Both the position numbers and the translations under genes were made by a program. From positions 3,678,542 to 3,742,541 of the forward strand of contig NC_015856.1 in the NCBI RefSeq assembly GCF_000221045.1: a DNA stretch of 64,000 nt, given 5' to 3'. Source of the stretch: Collimonas fungivorans Ter331 (GTDB lineage: Bacteria; Pseudomonadota; Gammaproteobacteria; Burkholderiales; Burkholderiaceae_D). Of the stretch, positions 52,522 to 62,177 are shown piece by piece; the first letter of the stretch is position 1, and each line of letters opens with the position of its first letter. A model generated the notes under the pieces. The model saw only the letters and a list, made by a program, of their open reading frames with translations, was not told the origin of the DNA and did no database searches.

Positions 52522-54321
52522 ATGAACTCGCTTTGGTTACGCGGGATATTGGTTGCGTGTTTGGCGTGCGCCCTGCCGATGAAGGCATCGGTGGCAGCGC
52601 CAACTTCACCGGCTGATCCCGAAAAGGTATTGCGCTATGTCTTTGTGGCGCCGGAAACAGGCTTCGATCCGGCCATCACGCGAGATTTGTATTCGGCGCT
52701 GGTGGTGCAATCGGTATTCGAGACGCTGTTCACCTACGACTACCTGGCGAGGCCTGCCAAGCTGATTCCGCTGACGGCGGAAGCCCTGCCGGAAGTGTCC
52801 GCCGACGGCAAGACCTATACCATACGGCTGAAAAAAGGCATCTATTTCGCCGACGATCCTGCCTTCAACGGCAAGAAGCGCGAACTGACCATGGCCGACT
52901 ACGTATATTCATACAAGCGGCTGTTCGATCCGCGACTGGCCTCGCCCCACAGCTGGCTGCTGGAAGGCAAAGTGGTCGGCCTGGATGAAGTAGCCGAACA
53001 GGCGCGCAAGACCAACCACTTCGATTACGACGCCAAGGTAGCCGGATTCGAACTGCTGGACCGCTACACCCTGCGCATCCATCTGAAACAATCCGACTTC
53101 AACCTGGGCATGATCCTGGCGCATGAGCCGACCAGCGCCATCGCCCGCGAAGTCGTCGACAAATACCATGACGCCCAGGGCCAGGTGATGGCCAACCCGG
53201 TCGGCACCGGCCCTTACAAACTGACCAACTGGGTGCGCGGCGCGCGCATGACATTGACCGCGAATCCCGATTTCCGCGGCTCCGTGTGGGATTTCCAGCC
53301 TAGCAGCGATCCGGGCGACCAGGAAATCGTCGCCAAGCTGAAGGGCAAGCGCATGCCGCAGATCGGCCGCATCGAGATCAGCGTGATGGTGGAAGACCAG
53401 TCGCGCCTGCTGGCGTTCGAGGGCGATGAAGTCGATATCACCGAACTGATGGGGCCGCTGGCGCCGCAGGCAATGATCGGCGGCAAGCTGAAGCCGGAAT
53501 TCGTCAAGAGAGGCGTGCAGCTGTCGCGCATCGTCGACCCTGAAATCAGCTATTACTACTGGAACATGAAGGACCCGGTGCTGGGCGGCCTGAGCAAGGA
53601 AAAGATCGCGCTGCGACGCGCGATTGCCATGGCCCATAACGTACAGGAAGAAATCAAGGTGGTCTGGAACGACGAAGCGATTGCCTTGCAATACCCTATC
53701 CCGCCCGGCATCGTCGGTTACGACCCTGACTACAAGAGCAGCCTGCAGTTCGATCCGGCCGCCGCCAATGCCCTGCTGGACAAGTTCGGCTACAAGATCG
53801 GCAGCGACGGCTGGCGCACCCTGCCGGACGGCAAGCCGTTGCAGGTCCGTTATTCGGCGCGTGCCGATTCCAACGGCCAACAACAGTCCGAGATGTGGAA
53901 GAAGACCTACGACCTGATCCATATCAAGATGGTCGGCGACCTGAAAACCTTCCCCGACCTGCTCAAGGCCGAGAAAGAATGCCAACTGCAATCCCGCACC
54001 GCGCCATGGATTGCAGACTATCCTGACGGCGACAACTTCATGCAGCTGTTCTACGGGCCGAATATCGGCCAGAACAACAATGGCTGCTCCAAGATCCCTG
54101 AGTACGACGTCCTTTACGCCGAAACCCAGAAACTGCCGGCCGGCCCCGAGCGCGACCTGCTGTACCACAAGATGGCGCGCATCCTGGAAGTCTATGCGCC
54201 GGCCCGCATCGGTTACGCCCGCTACCGCAACATGATTGCGCAGCCACGGGTGATCGGATACAAAAAGCACCCGATCCTGCATACCGAATGGATGTATTTC
54301 GATATCGACAAGACCAAATAA
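52522..54321 (+). CDS. Periplasmic peptide-binding protein, copy 3
   Basis: 599 residues, preceded by AGAAGGAGACACATGGT. Signal peptide LVACLACALPMKASVAA-PT. It keeps the shared frame (LFTYDYLARPAKLIPLTAEALPEVSADGKTYTIRLKKGIYFADDPAF, and ALRRAIAMAHN) but is clearly more divergent than copies 1 and 2 are from each other. It is followed within 75 bp by the M3 peptidase. Different ligand preference from the other two copies is likely. Confidence 0.92.
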   Translation: MNSLWLRGILVACLACALPMKASVAAPTSPADPEKVLRYVFVAPETGFDPAITRDLYSALVVQSVFETLFTYDYLARPAKLIPLTAEALPEVSADGKTYTIRLKKGIYFADDPAFNGKKRELTMADYVYSYKRLFDPRLASPHSWLLEGKVVGLDEVAEQARKTNHFDYDAKVAGFELLDRYTLRIHLKQSDFNLGMILAHEPTSAIAREVVDKYHDAQGQVMANPVGTGPYKLTNWVRGARMTLTANPDFRGSVWDFQPSSDPGDQEIVAKLKGKRMPQIGRIEISVMVEDQSRLLAFEGDEVDITELMGPLAPQAMIGGKLKPEFVKRGVQLSRIVDPEISYYYWNMKDPVLGGLSKEKIALRRAIAMAHNVQEEIKVVWNDEAIALQYPIPPGIVGYDPDYKSSLQFDPAAANALLDKFGYKIGSDGWRTLPDGKPLQVRYSARADSNGQQQSEMWKKTYDLIHIKMVGDLKTFPDLLKAEKECQLQSRTAPWIADYPDGDNFMQLFYGPNIGQNNNGCSKIPEYDVLYAETQKLPAGPERDLLYHKMARILEVYAPARIGYARYRNMIAQPRVIGYKKHPILHTEWMYFDIDKTK

Positions 54322-54394
54322 AACCCGCGGATGGCAAGACGCCGTCCGCCCCTTTCCCTATAAATTTTCACTCAGCCCTTATTTGAGGAAATGC

Positions 54395-56422
54395 ATGAAA
54401 CCATCATCATTTTTCTTGCCGGTCACCACGGCATCAGTAGCAACGCTACTGATGCTGATGCTGAACCAGGCAGCCGCCCAAGACGCGCAACGCCCGTTGA
54501 TTCCCTTGCTGAAAGCGGAGGACATCCCTACCCTGTGCGACAGCACCCTGACCACCTTGCGCAAGCGCGTGTCGGCACTGGAAAAATTGTCGCCGGCGCA
54601 CGCCAAGGACAGCAAGAAAGTACTCACCGAATGGAACGACCTGCAGATCGCCTTCGAAGACTTGCAAGGCCCGGTCGACATCCTCAACAATGTCTCGCCT
54701 GACGCCAAGGTCCGCAGCACCACCGAAGCCTGCCTGATCGACCTCAACAAACTGTCGACCGAACTGTTCCAGAACGAAAAACTGTACGCGCGCTTCAAAG
54801 CCATCCAGCCGGTCGATCCGGTCGAGAAAAAGCTGCGCCAGGATATCCTCTACAGCTTCGACGATACCGGCGTCTCGCTGGCGCCGGAAAAGCGGGCGCG
54901 CATGAAAGCCATCCTCGACAAGCTCAACGAACTGAGCCAGGAATTCGCCCGCAACATCCGCGACAACAACCAGAAGCTGACATTCACCCCGGCTGAAGTG
55001 CAAGGCATGCCGGAAGCTTACCTGGCGCGCGCCAAGCGCGACGACAAGGGCAACTACCTGCTCGGCTTCGATTACCCCGATTACAAGCCCTTCATGGAAT
55101 CGGCCGACAATAGCGATGCGCGCCGCCGCTACCAGATCGCGTTCGCCAACCACGGCACGCCGAAGAACCTGCCGATCCTGAAAGAGGCGATGGACCTGCG
55201 CCACGAAATGGCGACCCTGTTCGACCTGCCCAGCTACGCCGATTTAGTGACGCGCCGGCGCATGGTCAAGAATCCGCAGACCGTGGACAAATTCCTGACC
55301 GAAGTGCAAACCGCGGTCACCCAGCTGGAAATCAAGGAAATCGAAGAACTGCGCGTGTTCAAGTCCGAAACGCTGAAGACGCCGCTGGCCGAGACCAGGC
55401 TGGACCGCTGGGATTCCGAATACTGGCAACAGAAAATCAAGCAGTCGCGCTACAAGGTAGACCAGGAAGCCCTGCGCAAATATTTCCCGACCGATGCCGC
55501 CGTGCCCTGGATCCTGAGCGTTTCCAGCACCTTGTACGGCGTCGAGTTCAAGCGTGTAGAGGTGCCGGTATGGCACCCTGACGTCCAGTACTACGATGTC
55601 ATCGACAGCAGCAGCAAAAAGCGCATTGCCGGCATCTACCTCGACCTGTTCCCGCGCGAAGGCAAATACGGCCACGCGGCAGCCTGGGCGACGCGCGGCG
55701 TCAGCACCCTGGCCCATCGCACGCCGGTGTCCACCCTGGTCACCAACTTCGACCGCAACGGCTTGAACAGCGACGAACTGGAAACCCTGGTGCACGAATT
55801 CGGCCACGTCCTGCACGGCGTGCTGTCGAACACCAAGTACGTCACCCAGGCCGGCACCAACGTCGAGCTGGATTTTGTCGAAGCGCCATCGCAGATGTAC
55901 GAAGAATGGGCGCGCCGCAAGGAATCGCTGACGCTGCTGGCCGGCTTCTGCAAGAGCCCTTGCCCGACCATCGACGACGCCCTGCTGCAACGCCTGACCG
56001 CAGCCCACAACTACGGCCGCGGCATACGCTATGCCCGCCAGTTGCTGTATGCGGGTTACGACATGGCTATCCACAACGACAAGGCCGACCAGGAGCAGCC
56101 GCTCGCCGTCTGGCAAAAGATGGAAGGCGCAACACCGCTCGGTTATGTGCCAGGCACCGAATTCCCAGGCCAGTTCGGCCACCTGATGGGCGGCTACGCA
56201 GCCGGCTACTACGGCTACATGTGGTCGGAAGTGCTGGCGCTGGACATGCTGTCGCGCTATAACGGCAAGCTGATGAACCCGGAAGTCGGCCACCTGTACC
56301 GTAAAGACATCCTTTCCCGCGGCGCTGAAAAGCCGGCCGGCGAAATGGTCAGCAGCTTCCTCGGCCGCGAGCCGAACAGCAAAGCATTCTTTGACGAAAT
56401 TTCAGGCCAGCGCCTGCATTGA
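54395..56422 (+). CDS. Exported M3-family zinc metallopeptidase
   Basis: 675 residues from ATG 54395 (GAGG six bases upstream). The signal peptide ends at NQAAAQ. The thermolysin-type HEFGH with catalytic Glu is at about 467-471 (ETLVHEFGHVLHGVLS), and the third zinc ligand Glu lies in DFVEAPSQMYEEW. The protein is a thimet-oligopeptidase/PepF relative that cleaves short peptides. Placement inside the peptide ABC locus and its export indicate it trims peptides in the periplasm for the binding proteins. Confidence 0.93.
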   Translation: MKPSSFFLPVTTASVATLLMLMLNQAAAQDAQRPLIPLLKAEDIPTLCDSTLTTLRKRVSALEKLSPAHAKDSKKVLTEWNDLQIAFEDLQGPVDILNNVSPDAKVRSTTEACLIDLNKLSTELFQNEKLYARFKAIQPVDPVEKKLRQDILYSFDDTGVSLAPEKRARMKAILDKLNELSQEFARNIRDNNQKLTFTPAEVQGMPEAYLARAKRDDKGNYLLGFDYPDYKPFMESADNSDARRRYQIAFANHGTPKNLPILKEAMDLRHEMATLFDLPSYADLVTRRRMVKNPQTVDKFLTEVQTAVTQLEIKEIEELRVFKSETLKTPLAETRLDRWDSEYWQQKIKQSRYKVDQEALRKYFPTDAAVPWILSVSSTLYGVEFKRVEVPVWHPDVQYYDVIDSSSKKRIAGIYLDLFPREGKYGHAAAWATRGVSTLAHRTPVSTLVTNFDRNGLNSDELETLVHEFGHVLHGVLSNTKYVTQAGTNVELDFVEAPSQMYEEWARRKESLTLLAGFCKSPCPTIDDALLQRLTAAHNYGRGIRYARQLLYAGYDMAIHNDKADQEQPLAVWQKMEGATPLGYVPGTEFPGQFGHLMGGYAAGYYGYMWSEVLALDMLSRYNGKLMNPEVGHLYRKDILSRGAEKPAGEMVSSFLGREPNSKAFFDEISGQRLH

Positions 56423-56441
56423 GCCAGACTAAGGAACCATC

Positions 56442-57380
56442 ATGACCGCTTATATCCTGCGCCGACTCTGGCAAATGCTGCCGACCATGCTCGGCGTCAT
56501 CGTACTGGTATTTTTCCTGTTCAACTGGGTCGGGGGCGACCCGGCCTATATCCTGGCAGGGAAGATGTCGAACCCGCAACAGATCGCCAACATCCGCACC
56601 CAGCTCGGCATCGACCAGCCGTACTACATTCAGCTGTGGATCTTCATCAAGCAGATCGTCACCTTCAACTTCGGCAACAGCTGGAGCACCGGTGAATCAG
56701 TCGCCAACGTCATCATGACCCGCCTCGGGCCGTCCATGACCGTGCTGATCCCGCTGACCATCCTGGAAACCCTGATCGCCGTCGCACTGGCGCTGGCAGT
56801 CGCTTTCGTGCGCGGCTCCAAGGTCGACCGCGCGGTAATGGTGGCTTGCACCGTCGGCATGTCGGTCAGTATCCTGGTCTACATCATCCTGTTCCAGTAC
56901 TGGTTCGCCTACAAGCTGAGCCTGTTCCCGGTGCAAGGCTGGGGCAACAGCTTCTGGGAAAACCTGTTCCACTACTCGGCGCTGCCGATCCTGATCATGC
57001 TGGCGGTGAGTATCGCCCCCAGCCTGCGCCTGTACCGTACTTTCGTGCTTGACGAAGTCAACCAGGATTACGTCCGCACCGCGCGCGCCAAGGGCGTCAA
57101 GGAACGCCGCATCCTGTGGGTGCACGTCTTGCGCAATGCCGCGATCCCGATCATCACCAACGTCATGTCGAACCTGCCGGCGCTGCTGATCGGCGCTTTC
57201 CTGATCGAGCGCTTCTTCTCGATCCCGGGCATCGGCCGCGAAGTGATCTTGGCAGTTGAACGCAGCGATTTCCCGGTGATCAAGGCGATCACGATCTATG
57301 TCGCCGCCGCCACCATGATATTCAACCTGTTGACTGACTTGCTGTACCAAGCCGTCGACCCACGCGTTCAACTGAAGTAG
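56442..57380 (+). CDS. Peptide ABC transporter permease (DppB/OppB-like)
   Basis: 312 residues with six spans. It opens with ILRRLWQMLPTMLGVIVLVFFLFNWVGGDPAYILAG. The EAA loop is DYVRTARAKGVKERRILWVHVLRNAAIPIITN. It starts 19 bp after the peptidase stop and is nine bp before the next permease, clearly one operon. Confidence 0.95.
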   Translation: MTAYILRRLWQMLPTMLGVIVLVFFLFNWVGGDPAYILAGKMSNPQQIANIRTQLGIDQPYYIQLWIFIKQIVTFNFGNSWSTGESVANVIMTRLGPSMTVLIPLTILETLIAVALALAVAFVRGSKVDRAVMVACTVGMSVSILVYIILFQYWFAYKLSLFPVQGWGNSFWENLFHYSALPILIMLAVSIAPSLRLYRTFVLDEVNQDYVRTARAKGVKERRILWVHVLRNAAIPIITNVMSNLPALLIGAFLIERFFSIPGIGREVILAVERSDFPVIKAITIYVAAATMIFNLLTDLLYQAVDPRVQLK

Positions 57381-57388
57381 GAGCCGCC

Positions 57389-58579
57389 ATGACTCAAAGT
57401 ATAAATTCGGCCCCTGCCCAAGCGGCGCCTGAAGCAACAGCAGCAACCGTAGCCCTCGGCAGCGCTCCCGGCGCCACCCATTCGCCCGGCCTGTGGGCCT
57501 TGGCCTGGAAGCGCCTGCGCGCCGACCATGTCGCCATGGCTGCCATGACCGTTGTCGGCCTGTACCTGCTGATGCTGGTACTGTCCGCCAGCGGCTTGCT
57601 GGCCAAGGACTGGGCCCAGGAAATCGGCGTCAACTATGCGCCGCCCACCTTCATGGGGGCTCAGACCGATGCCGAACGCGGCTTCAGCGACAATGACGCC
57701 GTCGTTGAGGCGCCGCCGCCGGAAAACCCGGTCGATCCGCTGCGCGACATCCTGCGCGACCTGCGCAAAAGCGGCACGGTAGCAATCGCTCCGCCGGTAG
57801 TCGCCAATGACTATGGCATTGCTGATCCGCTGGCAGCGGAAATGGCTGAAATCCGTGCTGATCTGGCCAAGAAAGGCGGCAGCGTGGTGCTGGCCCGCAA
57901 ACCTACCCTGCCGTTCGGCGCCGACAAATGGGGCCACGACATCATCAAGAAAACCATCAAAGGCGCGGAAACCTCGATCATCGTCGGCCTGGTGGCGGCG
58001 CTGCTGGCGGTTGCCCTCGGCACCATCTTCGGTGCGGTATCCGGCTACTTCGGCGGCTGGGTCGATGACGCCTTCAACTGGTTCTACAGCATCTTCACCT
58101 CCATCCCCTACCTGCTGCTGATCCTGGCGGTGGCCGCGGTGCTGCAGCAAAAGGGTGTGATGGCGATCGTGCTGATCCTCGGCCTGACCGGCTGGACCGG
58201 CACCTACCGCCTGATCCGCGCCGAATACATGAAGCACAAGTCGCGTGAATACGTGATGGCGGCGGACGCCATCGGCGCCAGCCACTGGAGCAAGATGTTC
58301 GGCCATATCTTCCCTAACGTCAGCCACGTGTCGCTGGTGCAGCTGTCGATCTCGGTGGTCGGCTTCATCAAGTCGGAAGTGATCTTGAGCTTCCTCGGTT
58401 TCGGCGTGCCGGTCGGCGTCGTGTCATGGGGCAGCATGCTGAACGAAGCGCAAAACGAATTAATCCTTGGTAAATGGTGGCAGCTGGCGGCTGCAAGTAT
58501 CGCCATGGCGATCCTGGTGACGGCGTTCTCGCTGTTTACCGATGCGCTGCGCGACGCCCTTGATCCGAAGTTGAAATAG
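57389..58579 (+). CDS. Peptide ABC transporter permease (DppC/OppC-like) with large periplasmic insert
   Basis: 396 residues, about 100 more than usual. After the first span (HVAMAAMTVVGLYLLMLVLSASGLL) a long polar insert (about 70-180) holds PPPENPVDPLRDILRDLRKSG and AAEMAEIRADLAKKGG before the standard FGADKWGHDIIKKTIKGAETSIIVG. The EAA loop (EYMKHKSREYVMAADAIGASHWSKMFGHI) is normal. The insert may contact the binding proteins or peptidase in the periplasm. Confidence 0.93.
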   Translation: MTQSINSAPAQAAPEATAATVALGSAPGATHSPGLWALAWKRLRADHVAMAAMTVVGLYLLMLVLSASGLLAKDWAQEIGVNYAPPTFMGAQTDAERGFSDNDAVVEAPPPENPVDPLRDILRDLRKSGTVAIAPPVVANDYGIADPLAAEMAEIRADLAKKGGSVVLARKPTLPFGADKWGHDIIKKTIKGAETSIIVGLVAALLAVALGTIFGAVSGYFGGWVDDAFNWFYSIFTSIPYLLLILAVAAVLQQKGVMAIVLILGLTGWTGTYRLIRAEYMKHKSREYVMAADAIGASHWSKMFGHIFPNVSHVSLVQLSISVVGFIKSEVILSFLGFGVPVGVVSWGSMLNEAQNELILGKWWQLAAASIAMAILVTAFSLFTDALRDALDPKLK

Positions 58580-58587
58580 GAGACATC

Positions 58588-60315
58588 ATGCAATCGACCA
58601 ACCAGAACAATCAACACATCGGACAAGACAGCGCACCATTGTTGCGCGTGCGCGACCTGCGTGTCAGTTTCCGTACCGATAAAAAAACCATGGTGGAAAC
58701 CGTCAAGGGCATTTCCTTCGACATTCCGCACAACACCACCGTCGCCCTGGTGGGCGAATCAGGCAGCGGCAAATCGGTCAGTTCGCTGGCTGTGATGGGC
58801 CTGCTGCCGAAGGATAACTCCAGCATCGCCGCCACCAGCGTCATCGAGTTTGAAGGCCGCAACCTGCTGGCCATGTCGCCGGACGAACGGCGCGACATGT
58901 GCGGCAAGGAAATCTCGATGATTTTCCAGGAGCCGATGACCTCGCTCAACCCGGTGTTCACCGTCGGCTTCCAGATCGGCGAAGTGCTGCAGCTGCATAT
59001 GGGCATGAACGCCAAGCAGGCGCGCGCCCGTGCTATCGCCTTGCTGGAAGAAGTCGGGATTCCATCGCCGGCGACCAAGATCGACGCTTACCCGAGCCAG
59101 ATGTCGGGCGGCCAGCAGCAGCGCGTGATGATTGCCATGGCGATCGCCTGCGAACCCAAGCTGCTGATTGCCGATGAACCGACCACCGCGCTCGACGTCA
59201 CGATCCAGAAGCAGATCATCGACCTGATCGAAGCCCTGCGCAAACGCCACAAGATGTCGGTACTGTTCATCACCCATGACCTGGCGCTGGTGGGCGAAAT
59301 CGCTGACCAAGTGATCGTCATGCGCCATGGTGAAGTGCGCGAAAAAGGCGATGTGCGGCAAATCTTCGAAGCACCGCAGGACCCTTACACCAAGGCCTTG
59401 CTGATGTGCCGCCCTTCGCTTGACACCCGCCCATGGCGCTTGCCGGTCATCAGCGACTACATGAACGGCAACAACGGCGCCGACCTCGACCTGCGCGAAC
59501 GCAGCCGCGGCTGCAGCGGCCAGGAAGATACCCTGCTGGAAGTGCGCAACCTGGGCAAGAGCTTTTATTTCCGCGAAGGCCTGTTCGGCCGTAAGGAATT
59601 CAAGGCGGTGCAAGACGTTTCATTCAAGCTGGCGCGCGGCAAGACGCTCGGTGTGGTGGGCGAATCCGGTTCCGGCAAGACCACCGTCGGCCTGACCCTG
59701 ATGCGCCTGCACCAGGCCACATCCGGACAAGCGCTGTTCGAAGGCAAGGACATCATCGGCATGTCCAACAGCGAGTTCATGTCGTACAAGCGGCGCATCC
59801 AGATCATTTTCCAGAACCCTTACGCCTCGCTCAACCCGCGCTTCACCATCGGCCAGATCCTGCTGGAACCGATGCGCATCCACCAGATCGGCAGCGACGA
59901 CAACGAGCGCACCGAGATGGCGATGCAGCTGCTGCAAAAGGTGGGCCTGCCGCCAATCGCCTATCATCGCTATCCGCATGAATTCTCCGGCGGCCAGCGG
60001 CAGCGGATTGCGATTGCGCGCTGCCTGACCATGCGCCCGGAAATCCTGGTGTGCGATGAATCGGTCTCGGCGCTGGACGTGTCGGTGCAAGCCCAGGTGT
60101 TGAATCTGTTGCAAGACTTGCAGGAAGAGTTCGGCATGAGCTACATCTTCATCTCGCATGATCTGTCGGTAGTCAAATACCTGGCTGACCAGGTGATGGT
60201 GATGCACCAGGGTAAAGTGGTGGAGCTGGCCAACTCGGACGAGCTGTACCACAATCCGACCCATCCTTATACTCGCCAGTTGCTGAGCGCGATTCCTCGC
60301 GGTTTGCAAAACTGA
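58588..60315 (+). CDS. Fused double ATPase of peptide ABC transporter (DppD-DppF-like)
   Basis: 575 residues with two complete ABC domains. The first has Walker A GESGSGKSV, signature QMSGGQQQRVMIAMA and Walker B LLIADEPTTALD. The second, from about residue 310, has GESGSGKTT, EFSGGQRQRIAIARCL and LVCDESVSALDVS, where Glu-Ser replaces Glu-Pro. Each half ends with the oligopeptide-type C-terminus (PYTKALLMCRP, PYTRQLLSAIP). A single-chain energy source for the two permeases. It is the last gene of the locus. Confidence 0.95.
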   Translation: MQSTNQNNQHIGQDSAPLLRVRDLRVSFRTDKKTMVETVKGISFDIPHNTTVALVGESGSGKSVSSLAVMGLLPKDNSSIAATSVIEFEGRNLLAMSPDERRDMCGKEISMIFQEPMTSLNPVFTVGFQIGEVLQLHMGMNAKQARARAIALLEEVGIPSPATKIDAYPSQMSGGQQQRVMIAMAIACEPKLLIADEPTTALDVTIQKQIIDLIEALRKRHKMSVLFITHDLALVGEIADQVIVMRHGEVREKGDVRQIFEAPQDPYTKALLMCRPSLDTRPWRLPVISDYMNGNNGADLDLRERSRGCSGQEDTLLEVRNLGKSFYFREGLFGRKEFKAVQDVSFKLARGKTLGVVGESGSGKTTVGLTLMRLHQATSGQALFEGKDIIGMSNSEFMSYKRRIQIIFQNPYASLNPRFTIGQILLEPMRIHQIGSDDNERTEMAMQLLQKVGLPPIAYHRYPHEFSGGQRQRIAIARCLTMRPEILVCDESVSALDVSVQAQVLNLLQDLQEEFGMSYIFISHDLSVVKYLADQVMVMHQGKVVELANSDELYHNPTHPYTRQLLSAIPRGLQN

Positions 60316-60339
60316 AGAACGGGCTGCCAGCGCTTCAAC

Positions 60340-60369
60340 AACGGGGTACAGCGTGAGCTGTGCCCCGTT
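60340..60369 (+). terminator. Terminator of the peptide transport operon
   Basis: AACGGGGTACAGC/GCTGTGCCCCGTT, a 13-bp stem with one G-U, GTGA loop, followed by CTCGTTT. It lies 25 bp after the ATPase stop. Confidence 0.8.
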
Positions 60370-60450
60370 CTCGTTTACGCCGCGGATTGACGTCTCGGAA
60401 ATTTAGATATAGCTTGCCAGCACCAATCACAAAAACAGGCGCTGCCGTCA

Positions 60451-61083
60451 ATGAACAGGATAAAGCTGAAGACTGAAACCATCGTGCTGGCAGCGGACCT
60501 GGCCGGCACCCTGGTGTTTGCAATAGAAGGCGCCCTGAGCGCAATGCGCGGCGGCCTCGACCTGCTTGGGGTGATGGTGATTTCCTTCGTTGCAGCGCTT
60601 GGAGGCGGCGTCATACGCGACCTGCTGATTGGCGCCACGCCGCCGAACGCCATCCGCGACTGGCGCTATCCGGTGCTGACCTTCCTGGCCGGCCTGCTGA
60701 CCTTTGTGTTCCATTCGACAGTGCAGGGTTTCCCCGCGACGCTGATCCTGGTGCTGGACGCCGCCGGCCTGGCCCTGTTTGCCGTGGCAGGTGTGGAAAA
60801 AGCTATCCTGTTCGGCATCCGGCCATTCGTCGCCATGCTGATGGGTACTGTCACCGGAGTCGGCGGCGGCGTGGTACGCGACATCTTGCTGGCGCGCGTG
60901 CCGGCCGTGCTGCAGGCGGATATCTACGCCACCGCAGCTTTCTTCGGCGCTTTTTCCGTACTTGCCGCCCGCCGCCTTGGCATGGCGCCAGGTCCCGCCG
61001 CCTTGCTTGGCGGAGCTGCCTGTTTCACCCTGCGCCTGGTCGCGGTCTCATACGGCTGGCATCTACCGAAAGCCGTGCTTTGA
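60451..61083 (+). CDS. TRIC-family (YicG-like, UPF0126) membrane channel protein
   Basis: 210 residues with seven spans in two repeats. Each has the glycine-rich signature: LGGGVIRDLLIGATPPNAIRDWRYP and VGGGVVRDILLARVPAVLQADIYA. Homologous bacterial TRIC channels conduct monovalent cations. Monocistronic. Confidence 0.93.
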   Translation: MNRIKLKTETIVLAADLAGTLVFAIEGALSAMRGGLDLLGVMVISFVAALGGGVIRDLLIGATPPNAIRDWRYPVLTFLAGLLTFVFHSTVQGFPATLILVLDAAGLALFAVAGVEKAILFGIRPFVAMLMGTVTGVGGGVVRDILLARVPAVLQADIYATAAFFGAFSVLAARRLGMAPGPAALLGGAACFTLRLVAVSYGWHLPKAVL

Positions 61084-61226
61084 CAAATCTGGTCGGTTGC
61101 CTTGCTTGCTGCCGACCTCGCGCACTCCCCTGTCCGCCGGCCCTGGCTCTGCTGGGCGCTAAGCTTGCGTAACATCCCGGTTCAGAAAGCAGTGGCGCAT
61201 GGCGCTGCCTCGGACTAAGATTACCC

Positions 61227-62177
61227 ATGACATCGCAAGAAAATCAGGTCGCCTATGCCAGGCGCATGCACAAAGTGATCGAGCATATCGACCGCCACAT
61301 CGACCAGACGCTTGAACTGAGCACGCTGGCCGAAGTCGCCCATTTTTCGGCGTTTCACTTTCACCGCCTGTTCTCGGCATGGATGGGTGAAACCCTTGGC
61401 GACTACCTGCGCCGGCGCCGGCTGGAAATGGCGGCGTTGCGGCTGATCGGCCAGCCCGGCGTGCCAGTCCTGGAAATCGCATTATCGGTGGGTTTCGGTT
61501 CGACCGAGGCCTTTGCCCGCGCATTCAAGATCCGCTTCGGCTGCACCGCCAGCGAATGGCGCCAGGGGCAGGCGGACCGCTGGGCCGCGCAGCTTGCAGC
61601 TGGCCGCAACAGCAATCCTGGTCAGCCGCACCGCAAGCAGGATCAGGAAAACAGTCCCATTCCAGACCATCATGGAAACTCCCAAACAGACACTATGGAG
61701 ATTCCCATGAAAGTCAAAATCGTCCAGCGGACAGCCGCCAAAATAGCTTACCTGCGCTACATCGGCCCCTATGGCCAGCCGATCTCGGAATTCTGGGGCG
61801 AGACCGTCTGCCCGTGGATGGAAACCAACGACCTGTTCGGCCGCCCGCGCTACGGCATCAGCCATGACGACCCGGGCATCGCCAGCGCCGACAAATGCCG
61901 CTACGACGCCGGCGTCGAAGTGCCGGACGATTTTGTCGCCAGCGGCAAATCGTTCAGCACCACCGTTCCCGGCGGCAGCTACGCAGTGACCCGCTACGCC
62001 GGCACCGGCCGCGATATCGGCGAAACCTGGACTCGCCTGCTGCGCGACTGGCTGCCGGCCAGCGGCATGCAGCTCGATACCCGTCCGTTCTTCGAGTACT
62101 ACCCGGTCGACGCCGGCTACGATGAAAAAACCGGTATCTTCGAGTGCGACCTTTGCATCCCGGTAGTGCCGCTTTAA
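61227..62177 (+). CDS. AraC-family regulator fused to GyrI-like ligand domain (Rob/SoxS type)
   Basis: 316 residues. The N-terminal AraC double HTH is LELSTLAEVAHFSAFHFHRLFSAWMGETLGDYLRRRRLEMA and PVLEIALSVGFGSTEAFARAFKIRFG. A linker (about 115-155) leads to a GyrI/SbmC-like domain, KVKIVQRTAAKIAYLRYIGPYGQ ... DAGYDEKTGIFECDLCIPV, which binds drugs or amphipaths. The layout is that of E. coli Rob. A role in multidrug response is likely by family. Followed by an ArsR remnant. Confidence 0.93.
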   Translation: MTSQENQVAYARRMHKVIEHIDRHIDQTLELSTLAEVAHFSAFHFHRLFSAWMGETLGDYLRRRRLEMAALRLIGQPGVPVLEIALSVGFGSTEAFARAFKIRFGCTASEWRQGQADRWAAQLAAGRNSNPGQPHRKQDQENSPIPDHHGNSQTDTMEIPMKVKIVQRTAAKIAYLRYIGPYGQPISEFWGETVCPWMETNDLFGRPRYGISHDDPGIASADKCRYDAGVEVPDDFVASGKSFSTTVPGGSYAVTRYAGTGRDIGETWTRLLRDWLPASGMQLDTRPFFEYYPVDAGYDEKTGIFECDLCIPVVPL

